Assembly: GCA_021772985.1 (NCBI GenBank)
Contig: JAJFKX010000006.1
Coordinates: 1-64,000, forward strand
Source: Gammaproteobacteria bacterium
GTDB lineage: Bacteria > Pseudomonadota > Gammaproteobacteria > Xanthomonadales > Wenzhouxiangellaceae
Reading direction: 5' to 3'
DNA length: 64,000 bases
Made by a program: the position numbers and the translations under genes. Positions 17,557-26,810 of the stretch are shown in pieces. Below the pieces are notes generated by a model. It did no database searches. It was not told the origin of the DNA and saw only the letters and a list, made by a program, of their open reading frames with translations. Every line of letters begins with the position of its first letter. Position 1 is the stretch's first letter.

Positions 17557-18327
17557 TCAACGCAAATAACTGCGTTCAGTACGAGCTAAAAAGTCCACCA
17601 TCGCCTGAATTGCCTGATCATCATCAGCCATTTTTTCCAGCTCGGTAAGCGTCTGATCCCAGGATAAGCTTGAGCGGTACATGAGTTTATAAGCACGTCG
17701 CAGGGCGCGCATGGATTCCGGTGAGAAACCACGACGCTTCAGACCTTCTGAGTTTATCCCACGAGCGCTGGCTTTGTCTCCCGCGACCAAAACATAGGGA
17801 GGCACACTTTGATTAACATGACTGCCGAAGGATAAAAAACTGTGTGCGCCAACTGTGCAGAACTGATGCACAATTGAAAATCCACCCAGAATGGCCCAAT
17901 CATCAACAGTGACATGGCCGGCCAGCGAAGCATTGTTGGCAAAAATCGCATGATTACCAACCTGGCAATCATGCGCGATATGCACATAAGCCATAATCCA
18001 ATTGTGATCACCAATTCTGGTGATTCCCCCGCCTTGTTGAGTACCCCGGTTAAATGTGCAAAATTCACGGATGGTATTGTTATCGCCAATTATCAACTCA
18101 GTTTTTTCATCCAGATATTTCATGTCCTGGGGTTCATCACCCAGCGAGTTAAACTGAAATACCCGGTTGTTTTTGCCGATCCGTGTGTGGCCGCTCAAAA
18201 CGCAATGAGGACCAATCTTGGTGCCAGTGGCGATGCTGACATTGGGGCCGATAATGCTATATGGGCCAACTTCAACATCAGCAGCAAGCTGTGCCTGGCC
18301 GTCCACCAACGCGGTAGGGTGAATCAT
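17557..18327 (-). CDS. lpxA: UDP-N-acetylglucosamine acyltransferase
   Basis: First step of lipid A synthesis: O-acylation of UDP-GlcNAc from 3-hydroxyacyl-ACP. The 256-residue protein has left-handed beta-helix hexapeptide repeats in the first two thirds (for example IGPNVSIATGTKIGPHCVL). The catalytic-type His is in VHIAHDCQVGNH (H119, probably equivalent to E. coli H125). The C-terminal helical domain ends in ARTERSYLR. Acyl-chain length cannot be read with confidence. It is 10 bases upstream of lpxB and 23 bases downstream of fabZ. Confidence 0.97.
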   Translation of the reverse strand: MIHPTALVDGQAQLAADVEVGPYSIIGPNVSIATGTKIGPHCVLSGHTRIGKNNRVFQFNSLGDEPQDMKYLDEKTELIIGDNNTIREFCTFNRGTQQGGGITRIGDHNWIMAYVHIAHDCQVGNHAIFANNASLAGHVTVDDWAILGGFSIVHQFCTVGAHSFLSFGSHVNQSVPPYVLVAGDKASARGINSEGLKRRGFSPESMRALRRAYKLMYRSSLSWDQTLTELEKMADDDQAIQAMVDFLARTERSYLR

Positions 18328-18350
18328 CTGTGAGCTGATAAGTTAGTCAA

Positions 18351-18830
18351 TCAGCTGGTACGGGCAGCGCACATCATTTCGGCACTGGCGACTAATTTAT
18401 TCTCACAGCGCGCTTCTGCCCGATAAATGCCCATCCCACGGATAGTGCGCACTTGCAGCACATCCATGACCAGTTGATCTCCAGGAACCACCAATTGCAA
18501 AAATTTTGCCTTGTCTACTTTTGCCAGATAAAACTGGTGACGCCCCTGACCGATACCGGTTTCTACCAATTGCGTCAAAATACCTGCAGTTTGGGCCATC
18601 GCTTCAACAATAAGCACCCCCGGCATGACTGGGTGGTTGGGGAAATGACCCGGGAAGAAAGGCTCATTGATGGTGACATTTTTGATTCCGCGAATACGCT
18701 TGTCAGGTTCGGTTCGGTAGCCAATAATTTTATCTACCAGCATAAATGGATACCGGTGCGGCATTAGTTCATGAATACGTTTATGACCAAAACCGGAGTC
18801 GGGATCAAAAGTGAAGTCTGTGTCTGTCAT
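18351..18830 (-). CDS. fabZ: 3-hydroxyacyl-[acyl-carrier-protein] dehydratase
   Basis: Hot-dog fold dehydratase of fatty-acid elongation. It competes with LpxA for 3-hydroxyacyl-ACP, so its place in the lpx cluster makes sense. Of 159 residues, HELMPHRYPFMLVDKI (about 20) and the active-site His-Glu segment FFPGHFPNHPVMPGVLIVEAMAQ (about 58-80) are clear. Its ATG overlaps the last base of lpxD, which argues for translational coupling. Confidence 0.97.
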   Translation of the reverse strand: MTDTDFTFDPDSGFGHKRIHELMPHRYPFMLVDKIIGYRTEPDKRIRGIKNVTINEPFFPGHFPNHPVMPGVLIVEAMAQTAGILTQLVETGIGQGRHQFYLAKVDKAKFLQLVVPGDQLVMDVLQVRTIRGMGIYRAEARCENKLVASAEMMCAARTS

Positions 18831-19852
18831 TATTTATCAATTCTCTTAAGCTTGCACCATAGTTTATCCAATTGTCGCAGCCGTGCGATGTTTCGGTGCC
18901 ATATTTTTTCCGGTGCAGCGGGAATTGCAGAACCATAGTTGCCGGGTTCATGCAACGAATGAGTCACCATGCTCATGCCTGTCAGGGTTATCCGGTCGCC
19001 TATTTGCAAGTGTCCACCAATCCCACAGGCGCCTCCGATAAGACAGTATGCACCGATCTTGGTACTGCCGGCGATCCCGGTACAGGCAGCAATAGCTGTA
19101 TGTGCGCCAATTTCTACGTTATGTGCTATTTGAATCTGGTTGTCCAGCCGCACGTCCTGGTGAAGTACAGTATCACCAATACTGCCGCGATCAATAGTTG
19201 TATTGGCGCCAATTTCACAATCGTCTCCAATCAGCAGTCCGCCCAATTGCGGCACTTTCTTCCAATGATCCTGGTTCCAGGCCAGGCCGAACCCATCACT
19301 GCCGAGTACCGCGCCCGGATGAATTCGGGCTCGTTGACCAATCCGGGTGTTGGGGCCGATCCAGACATTGGCCATAACGATACTATCGTTTGCCACAGAA
19401 CAATTTGATTCCAGTACACAGCCTGCCGCAACCCGAACATTTCGGCCTAACCGACATCCAGGGCCGATAACTGAATTTGCACCAATAGCTACGCCTTGTT
19501 CAAGCTGGGCGCTGGCATCGATATTGGCACTTGGGTGAATGCTTGGCGGTGGAACGTCGGGGGCAAACCAATCTGCAAGCGATGCGTAGCTGACATAAGG
19601 GAAAGAGCTGATCAGGCAATTGCCGTCATAGCTTTGAGCATCCTGCTCACTCAAAATAACTGCACCTGCGCGCGTGGTTGCTAATTGTTTCCGGTAGCCC
19701 GGGTTGGCTAGAAAAGCAATCTGTTCCGAATTGGCATCAAGCAGTGTACCGATACCTGTAATAGTGTGCTGCTGATCACCGCGCAGTTGAAGCTGTAGTT
19801 TGTCGGCAATTTCATGTAATGCCCAGTGCTGTTGTTTTACCTGGTATGTCAC
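18830..19852 (-). CDS. lpxD: UDP-3-O-(3-hydroxyacyl)glucosamine N-acyltransferase
   Basis: Third step of lipid A synthesis, N-acylation from 3-hydroxyacyl-ACP. It has an N-terminal uridine-binding domain (HTITGIGTLLDANSEQIAFL) and hexapeptide beta-helix repeats from about residue 100. The catalytic His region is DNQIQIAHNVEIGAHT, and a C-terminal helix follows. I start at GTG 19852, giving 340 residues (E. coli LpxD 341). The frame is open to ATG 19903, but that would overlap skp by 47 bases and add an unrelated N-terminus. The ribosome-binding site before the GTG is weak, so coupling to skp four bases upstream is likely. Confidence 0.94.
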   Translation of the reverse strand: MTYQVKQQHWALHEIADKLQLQLRGDQQHTITGIGTLLDANSEQIAFLANPGYRKQLATTRAGAVILSEQDAQSYDGNCLISSFPYVSYASLADWFAPDVPPPSIHPSANIDASAQLEQGVAIGANSVIGPGCRLGRNVRVAAGCVLESNCSVANDSIVMANVWIGPNTRIGQRARIHPGAVLGSDGFGLAWNQDHWKKVPQLGGLLIGDDCEIGANTTIDRGSIGDTVLHQDVRLDNQIQIAHNVEIGAHTAIAACTGIAGSTKIGAYCLIGGACGIGGHLQIGDRITLTGMSMVTHSLHEPGNYGSAIPAAPEKIWHRNIARLRQLDKLWCKLKRIDK

Positions 19853-19856
19853 TATT

Positions 19857-20366
19857 CTAGTTGCTATCAGGCTGACTTTGTTGCTGCAGGTAATGGAGCA
19901 CATCTTGAGTTATATCGACTGTGCTATTGGCATAAATGACCGGACTGGAGATGATTAGATCGTAATTACGGTCGCGAGCGACTGCTGCTACGGCCAGATT
20001 GATATCACCCTCAAGTTCTTGAATGATCTCATTACGCCTGAATAGTATTTGCTGACGTAAATCTTCCCGGCGTCGGTTAATGGACAGCTCAAGGTTACGA
20101 ATTCGGTTCTCTGAGGTAGTGCTGTTACTGCCCGGTGTTTGCTGCTGATTTCGCATATCCTGAAGGCGTTGCTCATCACTCGCAATGTTGTCATTTTGTG
20201 GTCTGAATTCGCGATCGATGGATTCTCGGCTTAAGGTGATTTGCGGTGCATTATCCAACAACTGCTTCATATCAACATAACCAATCCGTGGGGGATTGTT
20301 TTGTCCCGCAGCAACCGATGCCAGCAACAAGCCAGCTAAAAATAATTTTATCCTGCCATTGAACAT
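19857..20366 (-). CDS. skp: OmpH/Skp family periplasmic chaperone
   Basis: Periplasmic trimeric chaperone that holds unfolded outer-membrane proteins on their way to BAM. The 169-residue protein has a signal peptide (about 1-21, LFLAGLLLASVAAG) and the short strand RIGYVDMKQLLDNAPQ. A long charged helical hairpin follows (about 50-125: RRREDLRQQILFRRNEIIQELE), then the C-terminal beta segment YDLIISSPVIYANSTVDIT. It lies directly downstream of bamA, whose product receives its clients. Confidence 0.9.
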   Translation of the reverse strand: MFNGRIKLFLAGLLLASVAAGQNNPPRIGYVDMKQLLDNAPQITLSRESIDREFRPQNDNIASDEQRLQDMRNQQQTPGSNSTTSENRIRNLELSINRRREDLRQQILFRRNEIIQELEGDINLAVAAVARDRNYDLIISSPVIYANSTVDITQDVLHYLQQQSQPDSN

Positions 20367-20378
20367 GGCCAGTAAAAC

Positions 20379-22877
20379 TCAGAAAACTGTGCCAAACGAA
20401 AACTGCAGTGCTTCAGTAATATCGCCCGCCTCATCCTTGAGAGGAAAAGCATAACTGATCACCACAGGTCCCACAGGCGCTTGCCAGGTTACTGATACTC
20501 CGACCGAACCGCGTAGTTCACTGGATTCGAAACTGCTGAAATCGCTGTAAACATTGCCTGCATCCATAAATAATGAGATCTTGGAGCCACCACCGCCAAA
20601 TGGTACAGGTAAGCCGACTTCTAGGCCGCCGGATACTTTGAAATCTCCGCCAACAGCACGACAGAACTGATCTTTAGGTCCCAGGGTATTATCGTTGTAG
20701 CCACGGATATCACGTGTACCGCCAGCAAAGAAATGCTCATAGAATGGCAACCCGAAATCCAGTGTTATTACGTCCGACAGCTGACAGTCACCCAGTAAGA
20801 TACTGGGTTCAATTTCTTCGACCGGGCGATTCTGATCAAAGTTATCAAAACTATCGCCGTAGCCAAGATTACCACGAACGGAGAATACTGCTGAATTCCA
20901 GATTGGCCAGAATTTCGCATAACGATAAAACAGTTTGTAGTAATCACGTGAGCTGCCAGGGCCGGTAGCTTCCACGGATACAGATTGCCTGGAGCCACGG
21001 GTGGGGAACAGGAAACTGTCTGAGGTGTCTCTGCTCCAGCCCAACCGTCCAGTATAGGCATTGATTTGCCGTTCGCTGCTGGATAATACGTTATCGCCGT
21101 TGGCATCTAAAGAGGCAGCCAGTGGCCTGGTTGCAAACAGCAATTGTTCTCCGCAAACACCATTGCTGTTGATGTCATCAAAACAGCTGCCATCATCGTT
21201 GAAAGTTTCTTGGACAAATTGCCCGATATTAACATCGGTAGTGCTGTAGGACAGTCCGGTATTGATAAAATCAACTTCGGTTATTGGAAAGCCAAAATTA
21301 ACCCCGGCAGAAAATTGATCTGTGGAAAATAGTGAGATATTGGCATCACCGGGATTAAATTCACTATAACTGATCGAAAAACCCCGGCTAACACCGGAAT
21401 CCAGCCAGTAGGGATTGGTATAGTTAACGCCGATCTGGGTCAGGATATTACTGCGTGAAATTTGCAGTCCAACACTTTTACCGCTACCCAGAAAGTTATC
21501 CTGTTGCAATGCCAAAGTTGCAATCAGGCCTTGTACCTGTGAAAACCCCAGTCCGACTGAAAAACTGCCTGATGGCCGCTCTGTAACGCTGATAAGCACG
21601 TCAACCTGGTCATCACTGCCGGGCACTTGAGGCGTCTCAACATTGACATCTTCAAAGTAACCTAAACGCTGCAACCTGATGCGGGAACGATCAACCGCTG
21701 CCTGTGAAAACCATGCACCTTCAAACTGACGCATTTCGCGACGAAGTACTTCATCCTTGGTTTTGCTATTGCCCTGAAAGCTGATGCGGCGGACATACAC
21801 ACGTTTGCCGGGCTCGATCACGTATGTCAGGTTAACTGTGCGGTCTTCACGGTTAACTGCAGGTACTGGATTGATGTTGGCGAATGCGTATCCAACATTG
21901 GATAACAAAGCAGTCATGTTTTCGATGCTTCGTTCCATCTGGCCGCGCGAAAATACTGCTCCGGCCTGAGTCAGCAGCAGTCGCCTTAGTGTGTTTTCTC
22001 CAATAATCAGGTCGCCGGTTAACTGTACGTCACTGATTGTGTAAACATCTCCCTCCCTGATATTTGCGGTAATAAATACTGACCGTTTATCCGGGCTGAT
22101 GGAAACCTGAGTGGATTCAATGCTGAAATCCACATATCCCCGGTCTTGATAAAACGAACGCAGAGTTTCTAAATCACCACTAAGTTTTTCTTGTGAATAT
22201 TGATCATCATTGCGCAGCCACGAGAGGTAGTTGGTGGTAGTGGATTCAAATGCTCCACGTAGCTCATCATCATCAAAAATTGTGTTTCCAACGACATTGA
22301 TATGTTTGATTTTAGAAGTTTTACCTTCGTTGATATTGATTGAGATGCTAACCCGGTTGCGAGCCAGGTCAGTTACTTGTGGGTTAACATCTACACCATA
22401 TTTACCTTGATTGTAGTATTGCCGTATCAATTCCTGTTGAACCCTATCCAGGTCTACCGGATTAAAGGTTTCTCCTTCGGCCAGGCCGATACCAGCCAGT
22501 GCGGTTTCCAGGTCTTCGGTTTCAATGGCCTTATTCCCATTGAAGCGCAGGCCGGAAATGGCGGGACGTTCCTGTACGCTGATAACCAGGATGTTTCCTT
22601 CGCGGCCAAAATGAACGTCCTGGAAAAAACCGCTGCGGAATAATTCGCGAATCGAGCGACGCGCAAGCGAGGGGTCAAGACGTTCGCCGGCCTCAAATGG
22701 CAAAAAAGTAAACACCGTACCTTCCGCGATACGTTGCAGGCCAACAATTCTAATATCTTCAACTACAAAAGTGTCTGCCAGTTGCGCGCTCAACGGGCTG
22801 GTGGCCGCCAAGCTCAGCAGAAAGACAAAAGGCAGCAACAATCGGTTACAACTCATCAATTTTGTTCCATTATTCAT
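20379..22877 (-). CDS. bamA: Outer-membrane protein assembly factor BamA
   Basis: Central Omp85 component of the BAM complex, which folds beta-barrels into the outer membrane. From ATG 22877 it has about 832 residues. A signal peptide (LLPFVFLLSLAATSPLSA) is followed by five POTRA domains (first VVEDIRIVGLQRIAEGTVF). The 16-strand barrel carries the loop motif FFAGGTRDIRGYNDNTLGP (the VRGF-like element) and ends in LQFSFGTVF with terminal Phe. The ATG overlaps the rseP stop (TGATG). GTG 22880 one codon earlier is an alternative start. Confidence 0.96.
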   Translation of the reverse strand: MNNGTKLMSCNRLLLPFVFLLSLAATSPLSAQLADTFVVEDIRIVGLQRIAEGTVFTFLPFEAGERLDPSLARRSIRELFRSGFFQDVHFGREGNILVISVQERPAISGLRFNGNKAIETEDLETALAGIGLAEGETFNPVDLDRVQQELIRQYYNQGKYGVDVNPQVTDLARNRVSISININEGKTSKIKHINVVGNTIFDDDELRGAFESTTTNYLSWLRNDDQYSQEKLSGDLETLRSFYQDRGYVDFSIESTQVSISPDKRSVFITANIREGDVYTISDVQLTGDLIIGENTLRRLLLTQAGAVFSRGQMERSIENMTALLSNVGYAFANINPVPAVNREDRTVNLTYVIEPGKRVYVRRISFQGNSKTKDEVLRREMRQFEGAWFSQAAVDRSRIRLQRLGYFEDVNVETPQVPGSDDQVDVLISVTERPSGSFSVGLGFSQVQGLIATLALQQDNFLGSGKSVGLQISRSNILTQIGVNYTNPYWLDSGVSRGFSISYSEFNPGDANISLFSTDQFSAGVNFGFPITEVDFINTGLSYSTTDVNIGQFVQETFNDDGSCFDDINSNGVCGEQLLFATRPLAASLDANGDNVLSSSERQINAYTGRLGWSRDTSDSFLFPTRGSRQSVSVEATGPGSSRDYYKLFYRYAKFWPIWNSAVFSVRGNLGYGDSFDNFDQNRPVEEIEPSILLGDCQLSDVITLDFGLPFYEHFFAGGTRDIRGYNDNTLGPKDQFCRAVGGDFKVSGGLEVGLPVPFGGGGSKISLFMDAGNVYSDFSSFESSELRGSVGVSVTWQAPVGPVVISYAFPLKDEAGDITEALQFSFGTVF

Positions 22878-24283
22878 CACGAGACCAGCCTGGCGATGTC
22901 ATTATAAAAAGCCAGTCCCATCAGGCAAGCCAGCATCAGCACGCCGATACCTTGGCCAATCATTTGAATATTCTCAGATACTGGTTTCCCAGTTAACCAC
23001 TCTATAAGGTAATACATCAAAAGGCCACCATCCAGTAGTGGGATCGGAAGTAAATTTAAAATAGCCAATGACAAGCTGATCAGCGCCAATAACCGTAAAA
23101 AAGTAGTCAGGCCTAATTCAGCCGATTGTTTCGCTAAGCTGGCAATAGTGATGGGGCCAGACAGATTTTCAAGTGAAGCACGTCCAGTGACCATTCGACC
23201 CAGCATGCCCAGTGTCCCGGTAGTGAATTGCCACAGCTCCTTAAAAGAGGCACTGATTGCAGAGATTGGACCATGCCGCCAGATAAATGAATTCGCATCC
23301 CATTGGTCTTGCAGTTCAGCTCTCTGTGCAGTTTCTTGCTGCTCAGTAAGTGGTGTTACACCTATGCCGATCTGAGTTCGCGATTGACCATTTTCGCCTG
23401 TAACGGAGACTGGTATAAGCGATAATTCGCCGCGCATGTCCGCTCGTTGATAGCCGATTTTTAGCGGAGTGCCAGGAATAGCATATTGTTGCAATGCGGT
23501 GACTATTTCAGGCCAGTCACTAACAACCTGGTCGGAGATGCTGATGATTCTGTCATTAACCTTTAAGCCGGCTTGTTCTGCAGGTAAGTCCTCAGCTATT
23601 ACCCCTAGTCTATTGCTATGAGTAAACGCCGGTCGCCATGGGTTCAGCCCAATCTGGGTCAGTAGTCTAGGCTCATCAACTTTTTCACCGAGCGCGGAGA
23701 AGTTAAGCTGTCTACGCCTTAATTGGCCATCCGCGCCTTCCAGTTCAATGGCGACATTCTCGCCATCCAGAGCGGGGCCTATTAAAGCCAATAATACATG
23801 TGTCCAGCTTTCGATTTGGCGATCATTGATGGCAACAATTTCGTCACCAGCCACGATGCCGGAGTCCGCCGCCAAAGAGGTTGGAGTGCCGATAATGGGC
23901 TTGAGCTCCTCTACTCCAATCATGAACATCAACCAGAATGCGAAGATTGCGAATATCAGGTTAAAGATAGGGCCGGCAGCAACAATGGCGGTGCGCGCAC
24001 CCAGTGGTTTGCGGTTAAATGCAAGCTCTAACTCGTGTTGGGCTACCGGGGTTTCCCGCTCGTCCAGCATTTTTACATAACCGCCCAATGGTAACGCAGC
24101 TAATACAAACTCAGTACCGTGTTTGTCTTTGCGTGTTATCAGCGGCTTGCCAAAGCCAACAGAAAAGCGTATCACTTTGACACCCATCAGCCGAGCCACC
24201 CAAAAATGTCCAAACTCATGGAAGGTTATCAAAATTCCCAGCACTAAAATCAGCCACCAGGCATGCGAAAGAAAATTAATCAT
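22877..24283 (-). CDS. rseP: Site-2 protease RseP
   Basis: Intramembrane zinc metalloprotease that cuts anti-sigma factor RseA and remnant signal peptides. The 468-residue protein has the zinc motif HEFGH (22-26) in the first membrane segment, two PDZ domains (about 110-300; ADSGIVAGDEIVAINDRQI and AEQAGLKVNDRIISI) and the C-terminal LDG motif LLPIPLLDGG. The residue after DGG is Leu where His is common (DGGH), a conservative curiosity. dxr, usually between cdsA and rseP, is absent, and 133 bases separate rseP from cdsA upstream. No Shine-Dalgarno sequence is evident before the ATG. Confidence 0.95.
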   Translation of the reverse strand: MINFLSHAWWLILVLGILITFHEFGHFWVARLMGVKVIRFSVGFGKPLITRKDKHGTEFVLAALPLGGYVKMLDERETPVAQHELELAFNRKPLGARTAIVAAGPIFNLIFAIFAFWLMFMIGVEELKPIIGTPTSLAADSGIVAGDEIVAINDRQIESWTHVLLALIGPALDGENVAIELEGADGQLRRRQLNFSALGEKVDEPRLLTQIGLNPWRPAFTHSNRLGVIAEDLPAEQAGLKVNDRIISISDQVVSDWPEIVTALQQYAIPGTPLKIGYQRADMRGELSLIPVSVTGENGQSRTQIGIGVTPLTEQQETAQRAELQDQWDANSFIWRHGPISAISASFKELWQFTTGTLGMLGRMVTGRASLENLSGPITIASLAKQSAELGLTTFLRLLALISLSLAILNLLPIPLLDGGLLMYYLIEWLTGKPVSENIQMIGQGIGVLMLACLMGLAFYNDIARLVS

Positions 24284-24416
24284 TGGTGTTTTCTGTTATC
24301 AGTTGCACAATTTTAAGGTATCGTTTGATTATTTTAATGGGTGGTTATTGCTGACACTTTACCTATTGGGTTGTTAATCTACTATTAGTTCATACTGGCT
24401 CATTGGTATCGTTATT

Positions 24417-25232
24417 TTATGCCAAACCGAGATATTGTATGCATACTGCATAAAATGGTGCACTTGCCAATAAACTGTCCATCCGGTCCAGCATCCCGCC
24501 GTGCCCCGGTAATAATTGGCTGCTGTCTTTACGGTTTGCATGTCTTTTCAGCAAGCTTGCGAGTAAATCACCACCCACTGATATCAGTACCAATATTGCT
24601 GTCGCAAACAGTATTGTAACTGTTGCTGCTACTTGAGGTGGTACCAGTGACAACCAACAGACCATAACCAACAACCCGCCAGTTAAACCACCAACCAGTC
24701 CTGCTATGGTTTTGCCGGGGCTGATATTGGGGGCCAGTTTAGGCCCGCCAATGATCTTGCCGGTAAAATACGCAAAAATATCGGCAGCCCAGATCAGGCT
24801 GAAAAACACCAGTACCAGTATCGGGTTGGCGGTTTGCAAAAGTGCAAGTGTAAGCAGGGCAGGCAGTACAAACAGCAAGCTTAGCAGAACTTTCAGGATG
24901 CGGGCCAATCCGTCCAGCTGGCTGGCGAATTGTGGTTTGGTCAGCCATAGCAATGCAACCAACCACAATAGGCAACTCCAATGAATGATTGCCCATTGAA
25001 TTGAAGGCGCCAACGACAATGCTGCAATAAACATGATCGCTACCGGCCCCAGTACCAGTAGTTGATTGCTCAGCTTGGTGAAACTGATGCGGGCCAGCCG
25101 CAGCAATTCCCAACTGGTAACCAATAAAGCGAATCCTGCAAATATCTGCCAGGCGAGCGCCGGCAGTAAAAATAATAGGGCCAGCAGCGGGAGTCCCACG
25201 CAGATAGCTAAAATAATCCGGGTTTTAAGCAC
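24417..25232 (-). CDS. cdsA: Phosphatidate cytidylyltransferase (CDP-diglyceride synthase)
   Basis: Makes CDP-diacylglycerol from phosphatidic acid and CTP, the precursor used by the PssA enzyme encoded at 32 kb. This is a 271-residue polytopic membrane protein with about eight hydrophobic segments. The family signature lies near the C-terminus: LLASLLKRHANRKDSSQLLPGHGGMLDRMDSLL. The central FFSLIWAADIFAYFTGKIIGGPKLAPNISPGKT region is also diagnostic. It overlaps uppS by 8 bases. Confidence 0.96.
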   Translation of the reverse strand: MLKTRIILAICVGLPLLALLFLLPALAWQIFAGFALLVTSWELLRLARISFTKLSNQLLVLGPVAIMFIAALSLAPSIQWAIIHWSCLLWLVALLWLTKPQFASQLDGLARILKVLLSLLFVLPALLTLALLQTANPILVLVFFSLIWAADIFAYFTGKIIGGPKLAPNISPGKTIAGLVGGLTGGLLVMVCWLSLVPPQVAATVTILFATAILVLISVGGDLLASLLKRHANRKDSSQLLPGHGGMLDRMDSLLASAPFYAVCIQYLGLA

Positions 25233-25962
25233 TGGCTATCTGTGCTGTTGTCGCAGGTGCCTGCTCGTTGACCATCCCAAAACGTCGCTCGCGTTGCGCA
25301 AACTCCTGCAATGCCTGGGTAATGTCAGCAGCATCAAAATCTGGCCATAGCGTTTCACAGAAGACCAATTCTGAATAAGCAAGCTGCCATAAAAGAAAGT
25401 TACTTAACCGTTGTTCACCGCCAGTTCTAATAAGTAAATCAGGCAGAGGTTGATCCCGTAAGCACAGGAATTGCTGCAGGCGCTCCGGGGTGACCGGCAG
25501 ATCAGGGAATTGTGCTTTGAGCGTTTCAAATGCCTGGCAAATATCCCAATGCCCTCCGTAATCAAGCGCCACATTGAAATTCAATGCTTGGTTCTGTTTG
25601 GTCAACTGCTCAGCGTTGCTTAGTAATTGCGTCAATTCATGGTTGAAATGTTCCCGCCGGCCTATGAACCGTACCCTGACATCATTCTTATGCAGTTCAG
25701 GAATGTGCTTTTGTAACCCCTTTTTCAGCAGTTCCAATAGCTTATTGACTTCGGCCTGAGGTCGCTGCCAATTTTCATTACTGAAAGCAAATACAGTTAA
25801 ATGCTGGATGCCCTGTTGGTGGACAGCTTCTATCGTTCGGCGTAAGGCTTTTTGCCCAGCTTGATGACCAGCGGTTCGCGGTAACCCTCGGCGAGCTGCC
25901 CAGCGGCCATTGCCATCCATAATAATTGCAATGTGCTTGGGTTTTACTGCAATGCTTGTCAT
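25225..25962 (-). CDS. uppS: Undecaprenyl diphosphate synthase
   Basis: Cis-prenyltransferase that builds the C55 carrier for peptidoglycan and O-antigen. The 245-residue protein has the catalytic Asp in IAIIMDGNGRWAARRGLPR (D17 of MDGNGRW) and the substrate-binding LTVFAFSNENWQRP. The C-terminal LLIRTGGEQRLSNFLLWQLAYSE and ETLWPDF are also clear. A Shine-Dalgarno sequence is not visible before the ATG. A 21-codon reading frame ends across the start codon (ATATGA), so coupling is conceivable but unproved. A 211-base gap separates it from frr, which could hold a promoter. Confidence 0.96.
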   Translation of the reverse strand: MTSIAVKPKHIAIIMDGNGRWAARRGLPRTAGHQAGQKALRRTIEAVHQQGIQHLTVFAFSNENWQRPQAEVNKLLELLKKGLQKHIPELHKNDVRVRFIGRREHFNHELTQLLSNAEQLTKQNQALNFNVALDYGGHWDICQAFETLKAQFPDLPVTPERLQQFLCLRDQPLPDLLIRTGGEQRLSNFLLWQLAYSELVFCETLWPDFDAADITQALQEFAQRERRFGMVNEQAPATTAQIASA

Positions 25963-26173
25963 ATTGGGAATCGGTACAAGCGAAGTTGAGGCAAATATTG
26001 CTTCAGGCTGATGAAAACGCTCATCATAGAGTTATGCGGGCTTTGTCGCCGACAGATACAGCATTATCTGGAAAATTGTTGGCAGTAAGGTAATGCCGCA
26101 TTGTTTGGTATTGATTCATTTTCCCTATTAGACTGTTTATTGAAGATGCAATCCGAAATTATCTAAGACGGAT

Positions 26174-26731
26174 TTATATCTCCATCAGTTCCTGTTCTTT
26201 TTCATTAACCAGTTCATCAACTACGGCCGTGTGCTTATCTGTAAGTTGCTGTATGTGTTGCTCCGCACGATGTTCATCATCCTCGGTAATCTCTTTTTCT
26301 TTGAGTAATTCCTTACTGGTATGTATAGCATCCCGCCGGATATTACGGATCGCGATTTTTGCGTTTTCTCCTTCCGCGTGAACCACTTTGCCTAGTTCGC
26401 GTCGGCGTTCTTCAGTTAATGGAGGTAAAGGAACCCGGATAACTGTGCCTGCGGTTATCGGATTCAAGCCCAGGTCAGAAGTGAGAATGGCTTTTTCAAT
26501 GGCTTGCACCATACTCTTATCAAATGGCGTCACACCCAATGTACGAGCATCTTCTACGCTTAGGTTGGCAGCTTGATTTAACGGTACTTCAGAACCGTAA
26601 TAATCTACTGTGACATGCTCAAGCAAACTTGGGTGGGCTCGTCCAGTGCGTATTTTGGATAATTCGTGGCGCAGGGATTCCAGAGTTTTATCCATTCGGG
26701 TATCGGCGTCTTTATAAATATCATTCAACAT
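26174..26731 (-). CDS. frr: Ribosome recycling factor
   Basis: Splits post-termination ribosomes together with EF-G. ATG 26731 gives 185 residues, the same length as E. coli Frr, starting [20 protein letters not shown]. The motif [15 protein letters not shown] is diagnostic, and [15 protein letters not shown] is conserved. The open frame reaches 26779, but those 16 codons do not belong to the family. It lies in the usual tsf-pyrH-frr order. Confidence 0.97.
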   Translation of the reverse strand: MLNDIYKDADTRMDKTLESLRHELSKIRTGRAHPSLLEHVTVDYYGSEVPLNQAANLSVEDARTLGVTPFDKSMVQAIEKAILTSDLGLNPITAGTVIRVPLPPLTEERRRELGKVVHAEGENAKIAIRNIRRDAIHTSKELLKEKEITEDDEHRAEQHIQQLTDKHTAVVDELVNEKEQELMEI

Positions 26732-26810
26732 GAGGTCATCTGCGTTATTTGTTGAGCGCATTCTAGCAGACACCGCCACCAGAGCGGGGTGCAGCCGTTT
26801 GCCTGGTTGC

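Noticed and set aside
22985-23020. RseP active-site change (DGGL in place of DGGH)
   Set aside because: The zinc motif HEFGH and the LDG Asp are intact. The following residue varies in the family, so this is not evidence of inactivity.
25955-26026. A 21-codon frame ending across the uppS start codon
   Set aside because: The overlap could mean translational coupling, but the frame has no ribosome-binding site of its own and no recognisable product.
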